A stretch of DNA of 57,184 nt from Acidisoma silvae (GCF_020618775.1 NZ_JAESVB010000020.1:1-57184), one strand, 5' to 3'. Counted from the first letter of the stretch, positions 7,644 to 16,723 are shown. Program-made: numbers and translations. The notes: generated by a model not told the origin, from the sequence alone.

Positions 7644-8552
7644 AGGTTGGGTCTCCTGATGTTGGTCGAGAGCAAGTTGAAGCTCGCCCTCGGTCACGCC
7701 GTGCCAAACCAGGTCGGACAGCGCAGACTGCTGCGGGCGGCGCAAGCGCATGAGCGCGACCGTCGCGTTTGGCTGCGGCAGCAAAGGATGAATGCTGACA
7801 TCCGTCCTATGGAGGCCTCGTGGCAAAGCACTGAGCGGGACAATACTGCATGCGCGGCCGCTTGATGCTTCTTCATGGAGGATACGAATGGCATTAGATT
7901 CCACCACCGCTTTGATGCGAAGGCCGAGGCTTTTGAAAACGTCGTCAATGAGCCGCCGACTTTGCATGTCCTGGCTCAGCAGAGCCAAGGGGAGGTCTGC
8001 GACGTCCTGCCAGGACAAAATTGGCGGCAGCATCCGGTCTTTGTGCGCGACGAGGACATACCTCTCCGCGTAAAGCGGCCGCGTATCGAATATTCCCGTA
8101 TCTTCTCCCGGCGGATAGGTGATCGCAACATCCAGATCCTGCTTCTGAAGGCGCCGGAGCAACTCGCTCGTGGTCAGGGATTGGATATCAACAGTGAGTG
8201 CTGGAACCTGGCGCCTGTATTGCCCTGCAAGAACACTGGCGACCTCGACGGCTGTCGGAATGGTGCCTATGGACAAGTGTCCACCCGGCACATCGCGCAC
8301 GAGAGCCGCCTCCTGCTTCAACCCGTGCAGAGATGCTTGCACATGCCTTGCCCAGGCAATGACCCGTTCGCCTTCCGGTGTAATGCCCTGAAAGTTCCGG
8401 TTCCTCTTGACGATAGTGATGCCAAGCTCTCTTTCCATATCGCTGATGGCGGAGGACAGAGCGGGTTGGGAGACGTTGCAGCTTTCGGCGGCCCGGCCGA
8501 AGTGCCGATGCTTGTCCAAGGCAATGAGGTAGGCAATCTGACGCATGAACAT
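7641..8552 (-). CDS. LysR-family transcriptional regulator, probable regulator of fdh
   Basis: 303 residues. The N-terminal winged helix-turn-helix is at about 5-65 (FGRAAESCNVSQPALSSAIS), followed by a co-inducer domain starting PGGHLSIGTIPTAV. ATG at 8552 has AGGGA upstream; ATG at 8546 is an alternative. The C terminus is Gln/Thr-rich and unremarkable. It is encoded on the same strand as, and 120 bases upstream of, formate dehydrogenase. LysR regulators next to formate dehydrogenases are common, so control of fdh is a reasonable inference. The intergenic gap to the AhpD-like gene is 77 bases, with both genes on the minus strand. Confidence 0.88.
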   Translation of the reverse strand: MFMRQIAYLIALDKHRHFGRAAESCNVSQPALSSAISDMERELGITIVKRNRNFQGITPEGERVIAWARHVQASLHGLKQEAALVRDVPGGHLSIGTIPTAVEVASVLAGQYRRQVPALTVDIQSLTTSELLRRLQKQDLDVAITYPPGEDTGIFDTRPLYAERYVLVAHKDRMLPPILSWQDVADLPLALLSQDMQSRRLIDDVFKSLGLRIKAVVESNAIRILHEEASSGRACSIVPLSALPRGLHRTDVSIHPLLPQPNATVALMRLRRPQQSALSDLVWHGVTEGELQLALDQHQETQP

Positions 8553-8629
8553 TGCAACGTCCCTTGCGGAATTGTTTTACCGACGGTGCTGCCTGAACCG
8601 GGTGGCCCGGTCCAGGGGCAATTCTTCGG

Positions 8630-9205
8630 TTAGGCGGCTGCCTTAAGCTTGCCGGGGGCGGTCCACTCGGCGCCCTTCATGAAAGCATCGTTGGGCGTAT
8701 TGGCCAGATGGTTGGCGTAATTGGAAATCAGCTTTGTCGCGGCCAGAACCAGAACGTCGAGAACGGACTGGTTGTTGTAACCGGCGGACTTGAACGCCGC
8801 GACATCGGCTTCGCTCACCACGCCACGCTGGCGTGTGACTTTGGCGGCAAAGGTGCGCAGTGCTTCGAGCTTCGCATCGGCGATGGGCTTGCCATCTCGC
8901 ACGGCCTCGATATCCGCCGCGTCCACCTTCGCCATTTTCGAGAGATTGGTGTGGCCCGCCATGCAATACGTGCACTCGTTCTCATAGATGATCGAAAGAT
9001 AGGCGATGTTGCGTTCCAGAGCGGTGAAGCTGGTCTTTTCGGCGATCCCCCACAGGGCGGCATAAGCTTCTAGCGCGGCTGGGCTTTCCGCCAGCACGCG
9101 GTGCAGGTTGGGGACAAAACCCCATGCTCCCTGGACGGCATCGAGAATCTTGGCGGATTCCGCGGGAGCATTGCTGGAATCGAGAAGGGTAAAACCGTTG
9201 ATCAT
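8630..9205 (-). CDS. Carboxymuconolactone decarboxylase/AhpD-like protein
   Basis: 191 residues from ATG at 9205 (GGAGA upstream). The AhpD core reads E76-x-C78-x-x-C81-x-x-x-H85 (ENECTYCMAGH), the redox-active CxxC and proton-relay arrangement of alkylhydroperoxidases. The N-terminal GFVPNLHRVLAESP is typical of the peroxidase-related subgroup. It is the last gene of a minus-strand detoxification operon with an SDR, a CxxC redoxin, an Old Yellow Enzyme and a GST. A role in reducing peroxides or electrophile-derived peroxides is likely. Confidence 0.88.
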   Translation of the reverse strand: MINGFTLLDSSNAPAESAKILDAVQGAWGFVPNLHRVLAESPAALEAYAALWGIAEKTSFTALERNIAYLSIIYENECTYCMAGHTNLSKMAKVDAADIEAVRDGKPIADAKLEALRTFAAKVTRQRGVVSEADVAAFKSAGYNNQSVLDVLVLAATKLISNYANHLANTPNDAFMKGAEWTAPGKLKAAA

Positions 9206-9284
9206 GATTTGTCTCCGATAAGATTGAACTTGGCGGCGCGGGCCCCCTTGGGATCCGGCTCTGCGTTGTGACGTGAATGCTGGT

Positions 9285-10001
9285 CTAGAAGGCGGCTTTG
9301 CCGATGGACGCGCCGCCATCGACGTGAAGTGTTTGCCCGGTGATGAAACCGGCATCCTCTGACAGGAGAAAAGCAATGGCGGCGGCGATCTCTTCGGGCT
9401 GTCCGAAGCGCTTCATCGGCACCCCGGCGAGATAGCGGCGTTCCCCTTCACTGCCCGGCTGATTATTGGCGCGGAAGAGCTCCGTCTCGGTTGGTCCAGG
9501 TGCCACGGCGTTGACCGTTATGCCGGTTTCGGCCAGTTCCAGCGCCCAGCCACGCGTGAAGCTGGTTAAGGCCGCCTTCGCAGCGGCGTAAGCTGTGCGC
9601 TGAATACTGCCCAAAACTGTCAGGCTGGTGATATTTACAATTCGGCCCCAACCGCGTGATATCATGCCAGGCAGGATGGTTTGAGCCGTCTGCACCGCCG
9701 GGTGCAGATTAACCCGCAGCACCTCATCGAGCGTGCTTAGATCAACGTGTCCAAGCATTTCCGGGCGCACGAGGCCGACATTGTTGACAACGCCATCAAA
9801 CGCGAACTTGCGCGACAGATCAGCGAGGGCAGCTTCCGTCTTGGCTCTGTCGCCAAGGTCCACGGACACGAGTTTGCCCGGAAAATGTTCTGTCTGATGG
9901 CGCGCGAGGCCGATAACGTGGTGGCCGTTGCTGACGAGGCGCTGGGACAGCGCCAGTCCGATACCCTTGCTGGCACCGGTGATGAGGAAGGTCCGCGACA
10001 T
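9285..10001 (-). CDS. SDR-family oxidoreductase
   Basis: 238 residues. TGASKGIG at 8-15, NNVG in place of the usual NNAG, catalytic Ser in NITSLTVLG and YAAAK further on, and C-terminal ITGQTLHVDGG. It is a classical SDR of the 3-oxoacyl-ACP-reductase-like type. It sits 50 bases downstream of the redoxin gene and 79 bases upstream of the AhpD-like gene in the same operon. It may reduce carbonyl compounds left after ene reduction. Substrate unknown. Confidence 0.88.
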   Translation of the reverse strand: MSRTFLITGASKGIGLALSQRLVSNGHHVIGLARHQTEHFPGKLVSVDLGDRAKTEAALADLSRKFAFDGVVNNVGLVRPEMLGHVDLSTLDEVLRVNLHPAVQTAQTILPGMISRGWGRIVNITSLTVLGSIQRTAYAAAKAALTSFTRGWALELAETGITVNAVAPGPTETELFRANNQPGSEGERRYLAGVPMKRFGQPEEIAAAIAFLLSEDAGFITGQTLHVDGGASIGKAAF

Positions 10002-10051
10002 GGTTTGTCTCCCGTCTTGCCCCGGCCCTTGCGGGCCGGGGCTCAGCTTTT

Positions 10052-10726
10052 TCAGACGGCCGCTGACGCCGCGTGGCGCAACGCAGGCAGCATGTTCGCG
10101 GGCTCAGGGCGGCGCGTGTAATCCGGGTTCACCTCGGCGTAGAGGATGACGCCATCATGGCCGATGACGAAGCGGCCGGGCATCGGCAGCGTCCAGCTCG
10201 GGTCGCCGTTGAAGGACGGCAGGTCGTTCTTCAGGCCCTTATAGAGCTCGACGAGATAATCCGGCAGCGCGAAGCGCAGGCCGAAGGCTGCGGCGACATC
10301 GTTATGCGTGTCGGACAGGATCGGGAAATCGAGATTGTTCTGGCGCACGGATTTGCGGCTATTGGGCGCGGTCTGCGGGGAAATGGCGACGAGGCTTGCA
10401 CCGAGTTTTTCGAATTCCGGCAGCGTCTCCTGCAGCGCCTGCAGTTCCATGTTGCAGTAGGGGCACCAGACGCCGCGGTAGAAGCTGACGACGAGCGGAC
10501 CATGCGCGAGGAGATCGCGTGAGGAGACCGGGTTGCCGTCGGGATCGTTCAGCGTGAAGGCGGGTGCCTTGTCACCGGCCTTCAGCGCGCGGGCGGCAGC
10601 GCCCGAAGCGATCAGCTCCGCCGTTGCGCGGTGCATGGTCTCAATGACCGAATAAGGCACGTTATAGGGCGGCTTGCCCGCTTCGAAATCAGCTTTGAAA
10701 GCATCGAGCTTGTCTTGAAGTGTCAT
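10052..10726 (-). CDS. Peroxiredoxin-like/redoxin protein (AhpC-TSA fold)
   Basis: 224 residues. The thioredoxin-fold active site is GVWCPYCNMEL with C88 and C91, preceded by the AhpC-TSA entry APAFTLNDPDGNPVSSRDLL. The helical N-terminal region of about 45 residues and the CPYC motif place it in the PRX-like subgroup often found beside Old Yellow Enzymes and GSTs. Part of the GST-OYE-redoxin-SDR-AhpD operon, so thiol-dependent peroxide reduction is the likely role. The start (ATG 10726) is preceded by AGAGACAG. Confidence 0.87.
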   Translation of the reverse strand: MTLQDKLDAFKADFEAGKPPYNVPYSVIETMHRATAELIASGAAARALKAGDKAPAFTLNDPDGNPVSSRDLLAHGPLVVSFYRGVWCPYCNMELQALQETLPEFEKLGASLVAISPQTAPNSRKSVRQNNLDFPILSDTHNDVAAAFGLRFALPDYLVELYKGLKNDLPSFNGDPSWTLPMPGRFVIGHDGVILYAEVNPDYTRRPEPANMLPALRHAASAAV

Positions 10727-10832
10727 GATCTGTCTCTTTGTGAATTGTCTTGATGAACTGAGAATGAGGCTTGCGTGCCGGACTGCGCAGGCGGCTTAAC
10801 CGACTAAGCCCTATTCCCCGCAGGAATGTGGG

Positions 10833-11927
10833 TCAGGCCGCGCGCTGATAGGTCGGATAGTCGATGTATCCCTGCGCATCGCCGCCGTAGAAGGTTGTCC
10901 GGTCATAGCGATTGAGCGGAAGACCAAGGTGCAAACGCTCTGGCAGGTCGGGATTGGCGATATAGGCACGCCCAAATGCGACCGCGTCAGCGTCCCCTGC
11001 GGCGAGGATGGCTTCCGCGCTTGCACCGTCAAAGCCGCCCGCCGCTATCAGCGTTCCATCAAACAGCAGGCGCAGGTGCTTCGCGGCGACGGGCTCCGCC
11101 AGGGCAACAAGTTCGGTGCCCTTGATGCGGGGCTCCACGACGTGGAGATAGGCGATGCGCATTGCGCTGAGCTTCGCCGCGACATAGCCGAAGGTCAGTT
11201 CGGGGTTGCTACCGACCATGTCGCCATAGGTGCCGCTCGGGCTCAACCGTACCCCAACACCGTCTGCTCCCCAGACATCGATGGCGGCTTGTGTAACCTC
11301 GAGCAGAAAGCGTGCGCGATTTTCGATCGGGCCGCCGTAGTCATCGGTGCGTTTGTTGGTACCGTCCTGAAGAAACTGGTCAGGCAGGTAGCCATTGGCA
11401 CCGTGGATTTCGACGCCATCAAAACCGGCAGCCTTGGCGCGTGCAGCCCCCACCCGGAAATCAGCGATAATGGCGGGAATCTCGTCACGCTCCAGCGCCC
11501 GGGGCATGGTGAAAGGAACAGGGCCGCTTTCGGCATAGCCGTAGCCGTCGGCGATGATCGCCGAGGGTGCCACTGGTGCTTCGCCATTCGGTTGAATGGC
11601 CGTCGCTGACTGACGGCCGACGTGCCAAAGCTGCATGACAATTTTGCCACCACGCTCATGAACCGCGTCCGTAATCCGGCGCCAACCCTCAATCTGGCTG
11701 TCGTCATAGATGCCGGGTGCACCGGCATAGCCGTAGCCTTGGCGTGAGACGGGCGTCGCTTCCGAGATGATGAGCCCCCCTTCAGATGCGCGCTGCGCGT
11801 AGTATTCCGCCATCAAGGCATTCGGCCGGTCGCCCGAATCAGCGCGCATACGGGTAAGTGGCGCCATAACAACGCGATGGCCGAGCGAGAGGCGTCCTGC
11901 CTGAAAAGGCGTGAAGAGCTTGTTCAT
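10833..11927 (-). CDS. nemA: Old Yellow Enzyme/alkene reductase, NemA-like
   Basis: 364-residue FMN TIM barrel, the usual length for N-ethylmaleimide reductase-type enzymes. The substrate-anion-binding pair is H175/N178 in HGANGY; other marks are MAPLTRMRA near 21-29, the glycine-rich FMN-phosphate loop AAGGFDGASAE and VAFGRAYIANPDL. It reduces activated C=C bonds, nitro groups and maleimides using NAD(P)H. It starts 22 bases after the GST stop, in one operon with GST, redoxin, SDR and AhpD-like genes. The symbol is by family resemblance. Confidence 0.9.
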   Translation of the reverse strand: MNKLFTPFQAGRLSLGHRVVMAPLTRMRADSGDRPNALMAEYYAQRASEGGLIISEATPVSRQGYGYAGAPGIYDDSQIEGWRRITDAVHERGGKIVMQLWHVGRQSATAIQPNGEAPVAPSAIIADGYGYAESGPVPFTMPRALERDEIPAIIADFRVGAARAKAAGFDGVEIHGANGYLPDQFLQDGTNKRTDDYGGPIENRARFLLEVTQAAIDVWGADGVGVRLSPSGTYGDMVGSNPELTFGYVAAKLSAMRIAYLHVVEPRIKGTELVALAEPVAAKHLRLLFDGTLIAAGGFDGASAEAILAAGDADAVAFGRAYIANPDLPERLHLGLPLNRYDRTTFYGGDAQGYIDYPTYQRAA

Positions 11928-11948
11928 GGAAATTGTCTTCCTGGATGA

Positions 11949-12584
11949 TCAGGATTGGGGAATGAGGGCATTGGCCCGGTCGAGGGCACGCTGGACCGCC
12001 GGACGAGCGCTGACCTTTTCGAACCAGGCGGCGACATGCGGTGTTTCATCAAAGGTCACCCCCGCGAATTCGCGCCGCCACAGCCAGCCGAAATGAGCGA
12101 TATCGGCGATGGTGAAATCATCTCCGGCCACAAAAGCGCGATCAGCCAGGACACCGTCCAGCACGCCAAGCGTGCGGCGGGCCTCAGTGGAAAAGCGCTG
12201 GATGGCAAGCGGCTGGGGTTCGGCCGCCTGGCGCTGAAAAAAGCCGGACTGGCCGAAGGCTGGCCCCAACCCGGAGGCGTGGAAGAAAAGCTGTTCGAAG
12301 ACGCGGGCACGCCCCGTGCCATGGAGCGGCAGCAACCGGCCCGTCTTCTCGGCCAGGTAGATCAGAATGGCGGCCGATTCCGTTAGAACCAGGCGGCCGT
12401 CAGGGCCCTCCGGATCGACGAGCACCGGCACTTTGGCATTGGGGTTCAGCGCGACGAAGTCCGGGGCCTTCTGCTCGCCTTTGCGGACATTGATTCCGTG
12501 AAGCGCATAGGGAAGGCCGAGTTCTTCGAGAGCGATTGGCACCTTGACGCTATTGGGCGTGGCGAAGGCATAAACATCGATCAT
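11949..12584 (-). CDS. Glutathione S-transferase family protein (YfcG/GstB-like)
   Basis: 211 residues from ATG at 12584, with GAGAGAC upstream; an in-frame upstream extension to 12695 is not part of the protein. The thioredoxin-like domain (MIDVYAFATPNSVKVPIALEE, NPNAKVPVLVD, LTESAAILIYLAEKTG) is followed by an all-helical domain ending IADIAHFGWLWRREFAG. Lead gene of a five-gene detoxification operon, transcribed away from the LysR gene at 12694. Likely conjugates or reduces electrophiles with glutathione. Confidence 0.9.
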   Translation of the reverse strand: MIDVYAFATPNSVKVPIALEELGLPYALHGINVRKGEQKAPDFVALNPNAKVPVLVDPEGPDGRLVLTESAAILIYLAEKTGRLLPLHGTGRARVFEQLFFHASGLGPAFGQSGFFQRQAAEPQPLAIQRFSTEARRTLGVLDGVLADRAFVAGDDFTIADIAHFGWLWRREFAGVTFDETPHVAAWFEKVSARPAVQRALDRANALIPQS

Positions 12585-12693
12585 GGTCTGTCTCTCCGTT
12601 TGCCCGAGCTGGGCGATAACGCAGAGATGCCTCCCTGCCACTCGACATGGCAGGCAGCCCAGAGCAATAATGGTCATTCCTAAGGGGAATGAC

Positions 12694-13599
12694 ATGGATC
12701 GATATCAGGCGATGACGACCTTTCTGCGGGTGGTCGACACGGGTTCCTTCTCGGCGGCGGCACGACAGCTCAACGTGGGTCAACCGGCCATCTCCAAGAC
12801 GATTGCGCAGCTGGAAAACGTCTTGCAGGTCAGTCTTCTGACCCGCTCGACGCATGGGTTAAGCCCGACAGAGGCCGGACAGCGCTATTACGAGCGGGCC
12901 CGGGTTGCGATCCAGGAAGCGGATGAGGCCGAACTGGCAGCCCGCGGCGCGGGCTCTGGTCTGCGAGGACGCCTCAGGGTGTCGGCAGCTACAACCTTTG
13001 CACGGCTGCATGTGGTGCCATACCTGCCGCGCTTTCTGAGTGAACACCCAGAACTGGATATCGACGTCATCCTGGATGACCGGACGATTGACCTTGTGGC
13101 CGAGGGCGTTGACCTCTCATTGCGCATGGGCAGCCTGGCGGATTCCACGGCTCTGGCCAGAAAGCTGGCGACCGGCCGCCGCTCGGTCCTCGCCACTCCC
13201 CGTTATCTCGCCCATGCCGGAGAGCCTCGCGCGCCGAGCGATCTCGCGGGACATGAGGCTGTGGTCTACACGCAGCAGGCCAATATCTGGTCATTCACGC
13301 GCGATGGGACGGAGGTTTCCGTGGCGGTTCACGGGCGGGTGCGCCTGAGCGCGGCCGAGGGCCTACGTGCCGCTGTGCTGGCCGATATGGGCCTGACGAT
13401 CGCGTCCGACTGGATGTTTGCTGAGGAGATCGCGAACGGCGCCGTCCAACGCATTCTGACAAACTGGCATCTGCCCAAAATCGATCTCTGGGCTGTTTTC
13501 CCGACGGGACGCATGGTGACCGCGAAGGCCCGCCAGTTCGCCACCTTCGTCGAAGCCATTATGGCGGAAGGGTCGGAGTGGCATTCCGGGCAGGAATAA
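12694..13599 (+). CDS. LysR-family regulator, divergent from the detoxification operon
   Basis: 301 residues from ATG at 12694, with AAGGGGA upstream. The helix-turn-helix is about 1-60 (FSAAARQLNVGQPAISKTIAQLE); the effector domain belongs to the CrgA/AaeR-like subgroup (RGRLRVSAATTFARLHVVPYLP). It is divergent from the GST-led operon with a 109-bp gap, so it is the probable regulator of those genes. Members of this subgroup often control OYE/GST/quinone-reductase genes in response to electrophiles. It is also 96 bases upstream of the crotonase gene on the same strand. Confidence 0.88.
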   Translation: MDRYQAMTTFLRVVDTGSFSAAARQLNVGQPAISKTIAQLENVLQVSLLTRSTHGLSPTEAGQRYYERARVAIQEADEAELAARGAGSGLRGRLRVSAATTFARLHVVPYLPRFLSEHPELDIDVILDDRTIDLVAEGVDLSLRMGSLADSTALARKLATGRRSVLATPRYLAHAGEPRAPSDLAGHEAVVYTQQANIWSFTRDGTEVSVAVHGRVRLSAAEGLRAAVLADMGLTIASDWMFAEEIANGAVQRILTNWHLPKIDLWAVFPTGRMVTAKARQFATFVEAIMAEGSEWHSGQE

Positions 13600-13695
13600 A
13601 CCTTATCGCCTCGGCCTCTCCTCCGTCATCAGACGGCATGCCGTAACTCATCCTTATGGCCGCCGATGAGGGCGGCAAAACAGAGGATGACCACC

Positions 13696-14460
13696 ATGGC
13701 CCAATTTGAAACCTACCGGAACGCTTTCCCCAATGCCCGATTGACCCGCAAGCCGAACGGCGTGTTGGAGGTTGCCTTGCATATCGAGGGCGGCAAGCTC
13801 GTCTTCAACGGCCACACGCACGAACAATTCGTCGATCTGTTCCATGCCATTGGTGAAGACCGCGACAACCGCGTCGTGATTCTAACCGGCACGGGCGATG
13901 CCTTCATGGATGCCATCAGCCCGGAGGGTTTCGATTTCTTCACGCCGCGCGGTTTTGAAAAGATCCTCCGCGAGGGCCGCAAGGTTCTGAGCAACATCCT
14001 GGACATCGAAGTGCCCATGATCACGGCGCTGAATGGCCCCATTCTGCTCCACAGCGAATATGCCTTGCTGACCGATATCATTCTGGCAACGCCGCAGACC
14101 GTATTTCAGGATAAGCCGCATTTCGAATTCGGCATCGTACCCGGCGATGGCGTGCACAGCCTTTGGCCGGAAGTTATCGGCTCTATCCGCGGCCGTTACT
14201 TCCTGCTGACCCGGCAGGTTCTGGATGCAGAGACCGCCAAGGATTGGGGCGTGGTCAACGAAATCGTACCGGCAGATGGGTTGCTTGGTCGCGCCCATGA
14301 AATCGCAGACGGCATCGCCTCTCTGCCGCCGCTCACCAGCCGCTACACGCGCATCGCATTGACGCAGAAACTGCGCCGTCTCGTCGAGGAAAGTGCGGGT
14401 TACGGACTTGCGCTGGAAGGGATCAGCGCGGTCGAAGTCGCTCGCGGCTTGGCAAGCTAA
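13696..14460 (+). CDS. Crotonase-superfamily hydrolase, 6-oxocamphor-hydrolase-like
   Basis: 254 residues from ATG at 13696 (AGAGG upstream). It lacks the usual oxyanion GGG segment of enoyl-CoA hydratases. Instead it has ALNGPILLHSEYALLTDI, FQDKPHFEFGIVPGDGVHSLW and GRYFLLTRQVLDA, the pattern of 6-oxocamphor hydrolase, where His in the NHSE-like segment and Asp in PGDG act in retro-Claisen cleavage of cyclic beta-diketones; both are kept. The reference Trp appears replaced by Phe (LVFNGHTHE). I therefore prefer beta-diketone (C-C) hydrolase over CoA-ester hydratase. It is monocistronic or co-transcribed with the LysR gene. Confidence 0.75.
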   Translation: MAQFETYRNAFPNARLTRKPNGVLEVALHIEGGKLVFNGHTHEQFVDLFHAIGEDRDNRVVILTGTGDAFMDAISPEGFDFFTPRGFEKILREGRKVLSNILDIEVPMITALNGPILLHSEYALLTDIILATPQTVFQDKPHFEFGIVPGDGVHSLWPEVIGSIRGRYFLLTRQVLDAETAKDWGVVNEIVPADGLLGRAHEIADGIASLPPLTSRYTRIALTQKLRRLVEESAGYGLALEGISAVEVARGLAS

Positions 14461-14792
14461 CCACGACATATCGCCGTCCCATGTCACCCTGAAAGGGGCG
14501 GCATGGGGCCATGAGCGGCACAAATATTGATGCGATGCCGATGCCTTCAACGCATCGAGCCGCTGACTTGCAGAGCTATCCCTAGCTTTGCAAGAAGCAA
14601 GGAAATGTCCGCTTTTGAAAAGCTCAAGAAATCTGCTGGATGCCTCTGTTGGGTCGAGTATTGCCAGGCTGCTTATGGGTGAGATGGCAAGATTCGATAC
14701 CCCCCGCGTGCGGACTCCGTTGTCCGATAGCTGACCCGAAGTTTGACTGGCTATGGCGCTCCTCATAGCAAGGCGGCTGGCGTTGCAATTGT
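14461..14792. other. Intergenic region with repeat remnant
   Basis: 332 bases between the crotonase gene and a convergent alpha/beta hydrolase gene. It holds a copy of the dispersed repeat (14602-14690) and otherwise nothing recognisable. Frames read through it are not protein-like. Confidence 0.5.
14602..14690 (+). repeat. Dispersed intergenic repeat, copy 1
   Basis: Contains AAATGTCCGCTTTT at about 14603 and TTGGGTCGAGTATTGCCAGG at 14649-14668. The second block is shared, with two or three changes, with 41800-41819 and 50682-50701; the first with 27091, 50638 and 55039. The spacing between blocks is about 33 bases here and at 50.6 kb. Confidence 0.65.
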
Positions 14793-15803
14793 CTACGAGA
14801 GCATTTTTGCTTTCAGCCAGGAGCATATGGCTTCAACAACTTCAGTCTTCCGTTCAAGCGGCAGCCAATGGCCTCCTGGCAGGTTTGTCACAGACAGATC
14901 CGTACACGCGCTGCGCATCGGGTCACCCAGACGGCTGCGGCTGATGTCGCAAATCACATCCCATTCACCGTTGATGAACAATGTTGGCTGTCTAAGCTTG
15001 CCACCCTCAGGAGCCGAGTAGAGGTAGCCAATGTTGACCGCATCGTTGAGATACCAAGCGTTGGCAGAGCGAAAACCGTGTGGGTGGAACGCCCGCACCA
15101 GTGCGTCGAAATCCTCGGCTGGCCAGAGCCCAAAATCCGGTGCCGTCGGTGGCGCTCGACGCGCTGCGCCGTAACGACCACCGTTGGCCGTCAGCAGGGC
15201 GGACGGCGAGATCTTTCCTCCCGAAGCAGGGTTTCCAGGCCGATAGAGCGACGCCAAGGTCGCCGCCACATCGGCGTTCATGTCGCTGACCGTTTGTTCG
15301 AAATGGGTGAGATAGAAGCGGTAATAGTCCCATTGCCCATCCGGATATTGGTCGGTGGGATAGAGTTCACGGTCAATCAGGGGCACAAGGTTTGGCAGCG
15401 CGAAGCCGTTCGGAAAATACGGGAGGGAGATCAGAACGACGCCCCGGCTCCTTGTCGGATGGAATGCCGACAACGCCGCGGCGACAGGACTGCCCCAGTC
15501 ATGGCCGATCCACACGGCTGGGTGCGAGCCTAGGTGATCATGAAGCTCGATCATATCGGCGACGAGTTCCTGTAGAGCATAGGCATCGGCAGAAGTCGGT
15601 GCCGATGATGCGCCGTAGCCGCGCATGTCTGGCGCGATGCACCGCCAGCCTTCGGATGCGAACGCTTCAATCTGCGCGCGCCACATCAAACCAATTTGGG
15701 GCCAACCGTGGAGGAAGATCATCAGGGGGCCATCAAGAGGTCCAGCCTCCCAATAATGCGTCGTATGGCGGGGCGAGCGAAAACTGTGGCTGGTGAGTTG
15801 CAT
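14793..15803 (-). CDS. Alpha/beta hydrolase, epoxide-hydrolase-like
   Basis: 336 residues from ATG at 15803 (the frame is open further upstream but the fold starts here). HGWP at 32-35 gives the oxyanion region, GHDWGS at 100-105 carries nucleophile D102, and GGHWLP near the C terminus carries the catalytic His. An Asp nucleophile rather than Ser points to epoxide hydrolase or haloalkane/fluoroacetate dehalogenase-like chemistry; the cap segment is Tyr-rich (WDYYRFYLTHFEQ), favouring epoxide hydrolase. It starts 20 bases after the aldo/keto reductase stop on the same strand, so the two are probably co-transcribed. Confidence 0.83.
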   Translation of the reverse strand: MQLTSHSFRSPRHTTHYWEAGPLDGPLMIFLHGWPQIGLMWRAQIEAFASEGWRCIAPDMRGYGASSAPTSADAYALQELVADMIELHDHLGSHPAVWIGHDWGSPVAAALSAFHPTRSRGVVLISLPYFPNGFALPNLVPLIDRELYPTDQYPDGQWDYYRFYLTHFEQTVSDMNADVAATLASLYRPGNPASGGKISPSALLTANGGRYGAARRAPPTAPDFGLWPAEDFDALVRAFHPHGFRSANAWYLNDAVNIGYLYSAPEGGKLRQPTLFINGEWDVICDISRSRLGDPMRSACTDLSVTNLPGGHWLPLERKTEVVEAICSWLKAKMLS

Positions 15804-15823
15804 GACCGGGGTCTGACCTATTC

Positions 15824-16723
15824 CTAAATGATCGTGCCAAAGGTTTGGAGATCTACATGATCTGGATCCCAGCCTCCGCGCGTGCCCGTATCGAGCGCGC
15901 TGACGGCCACGACATCCTCGGCGGCCAGCGCGAAATCGAAAATGTCGATGTTCTCGGCAATCCGTTCGGGGCGCACAGATTTCGGAATGGGGGAAACGCC
16001 CAGCTCGATTTGCCAGCGAAGGATTATCTGCGCGGAAGTCTTTCCGTATTTCGCTGCAAGTCGGACCACCGTGGCATGAGAAAGCGGATCGCTCACCTCG
16101 GTTGAGATTTTGGCCTTTTGGCCATAGCGATTGACGCCACCAATGGGTGACCAAGCTTGGGTGACAATGCCGAGCTTGCGGTGGACCTCGCGAAGCTCGG
16201 TCTGGCCCAGGTATGGGTGAAGTTCAACCTGGTTTACCGCCGGAACATGCCCGGTTTGTTCTATGAGGTCTGTAAGGTGCTCAGGGGAGAAGTTGCTGAC
16301 GCCAATCGCTCGGACACGGCCCTCAGCCAGAAGCCTTATCATGGCCTTATAGGAACTGATGGTTGTCTCAAATGCCGATGGGACCGGCCAGTGGATAAGG
16401 TAGAGATCAAGATAGTCCAGTCGCAGCTTCCGCAGACTCCGATCGAAGGCATTGACGGTATGGTCATACCCGAAGTCGCTCATCCAGACCTTGGTCGTCA
16501 CGAAGATTTTGTCCCGGGCAATGTCCGAAGCTCGGATACCCTCTCCGACCTGCTCCTCATTCTTATATGCAGCAGCCGTGTCGATAAGACGGTATCCGCT
16601 TGTGACCGCTGACGTCACCGCAGCCACGGTCGTATCGGGCGAGCTGTTGAAGACACCCAGGCCCAGTGCGGGCATTTCGATCCCGTTGTTCAGCTTGAAC
16701 ACGGGGCTTTTCACTGCCGTCAT
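15824..16723 (-). CDS. Aldo/keto reductase
   Basis: 299 residues from ATG at 16723. The AKR barrel shows NGIEMPALGLGVF, the catalytic tetrad D-Y-K-H (IDTAAAYKNE for Asp/Tyr, VTTKVW for Lys, LYLIHWPVP for His) and the NADPH-binding C-terminal segment IPKSVRPERIAENIDIFDF. It reduces aldehydes or ketones with NADPH, resembling 2,5-diketo-D-gluconate reductase-type enzymes. It belongs to a minus-strand run with alpha/beta hydrolases on both sides. Confidence 0.9.
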   Translation of the reverse strand: MTAVKSPVFKLNNGIEMPALGLGVFNSSPDTTVAAVTSAVTSGYRLIDTAAAYKNEEQVGEGIRASDIARDKIFVTTKVWMSDFGYDHTVNAFDRSLRKLRLDYLDLYLIHWPVPSAFETTISSYKAMIRLLAEGRVRAIGVSNFSPEHLTDLIEQTGHVPAVNQVELHPYLGQTELREVHRKLGIVTQAWSPIGGVNRYGQKAKISTEVSDPLSHATVVRLAAKYGKTSAQIILRWQIELGVSPIPKSVRPERIAENIDIFDFALAAEDVVAVSALDTGTRGGWDPDHVDLQTFGTII

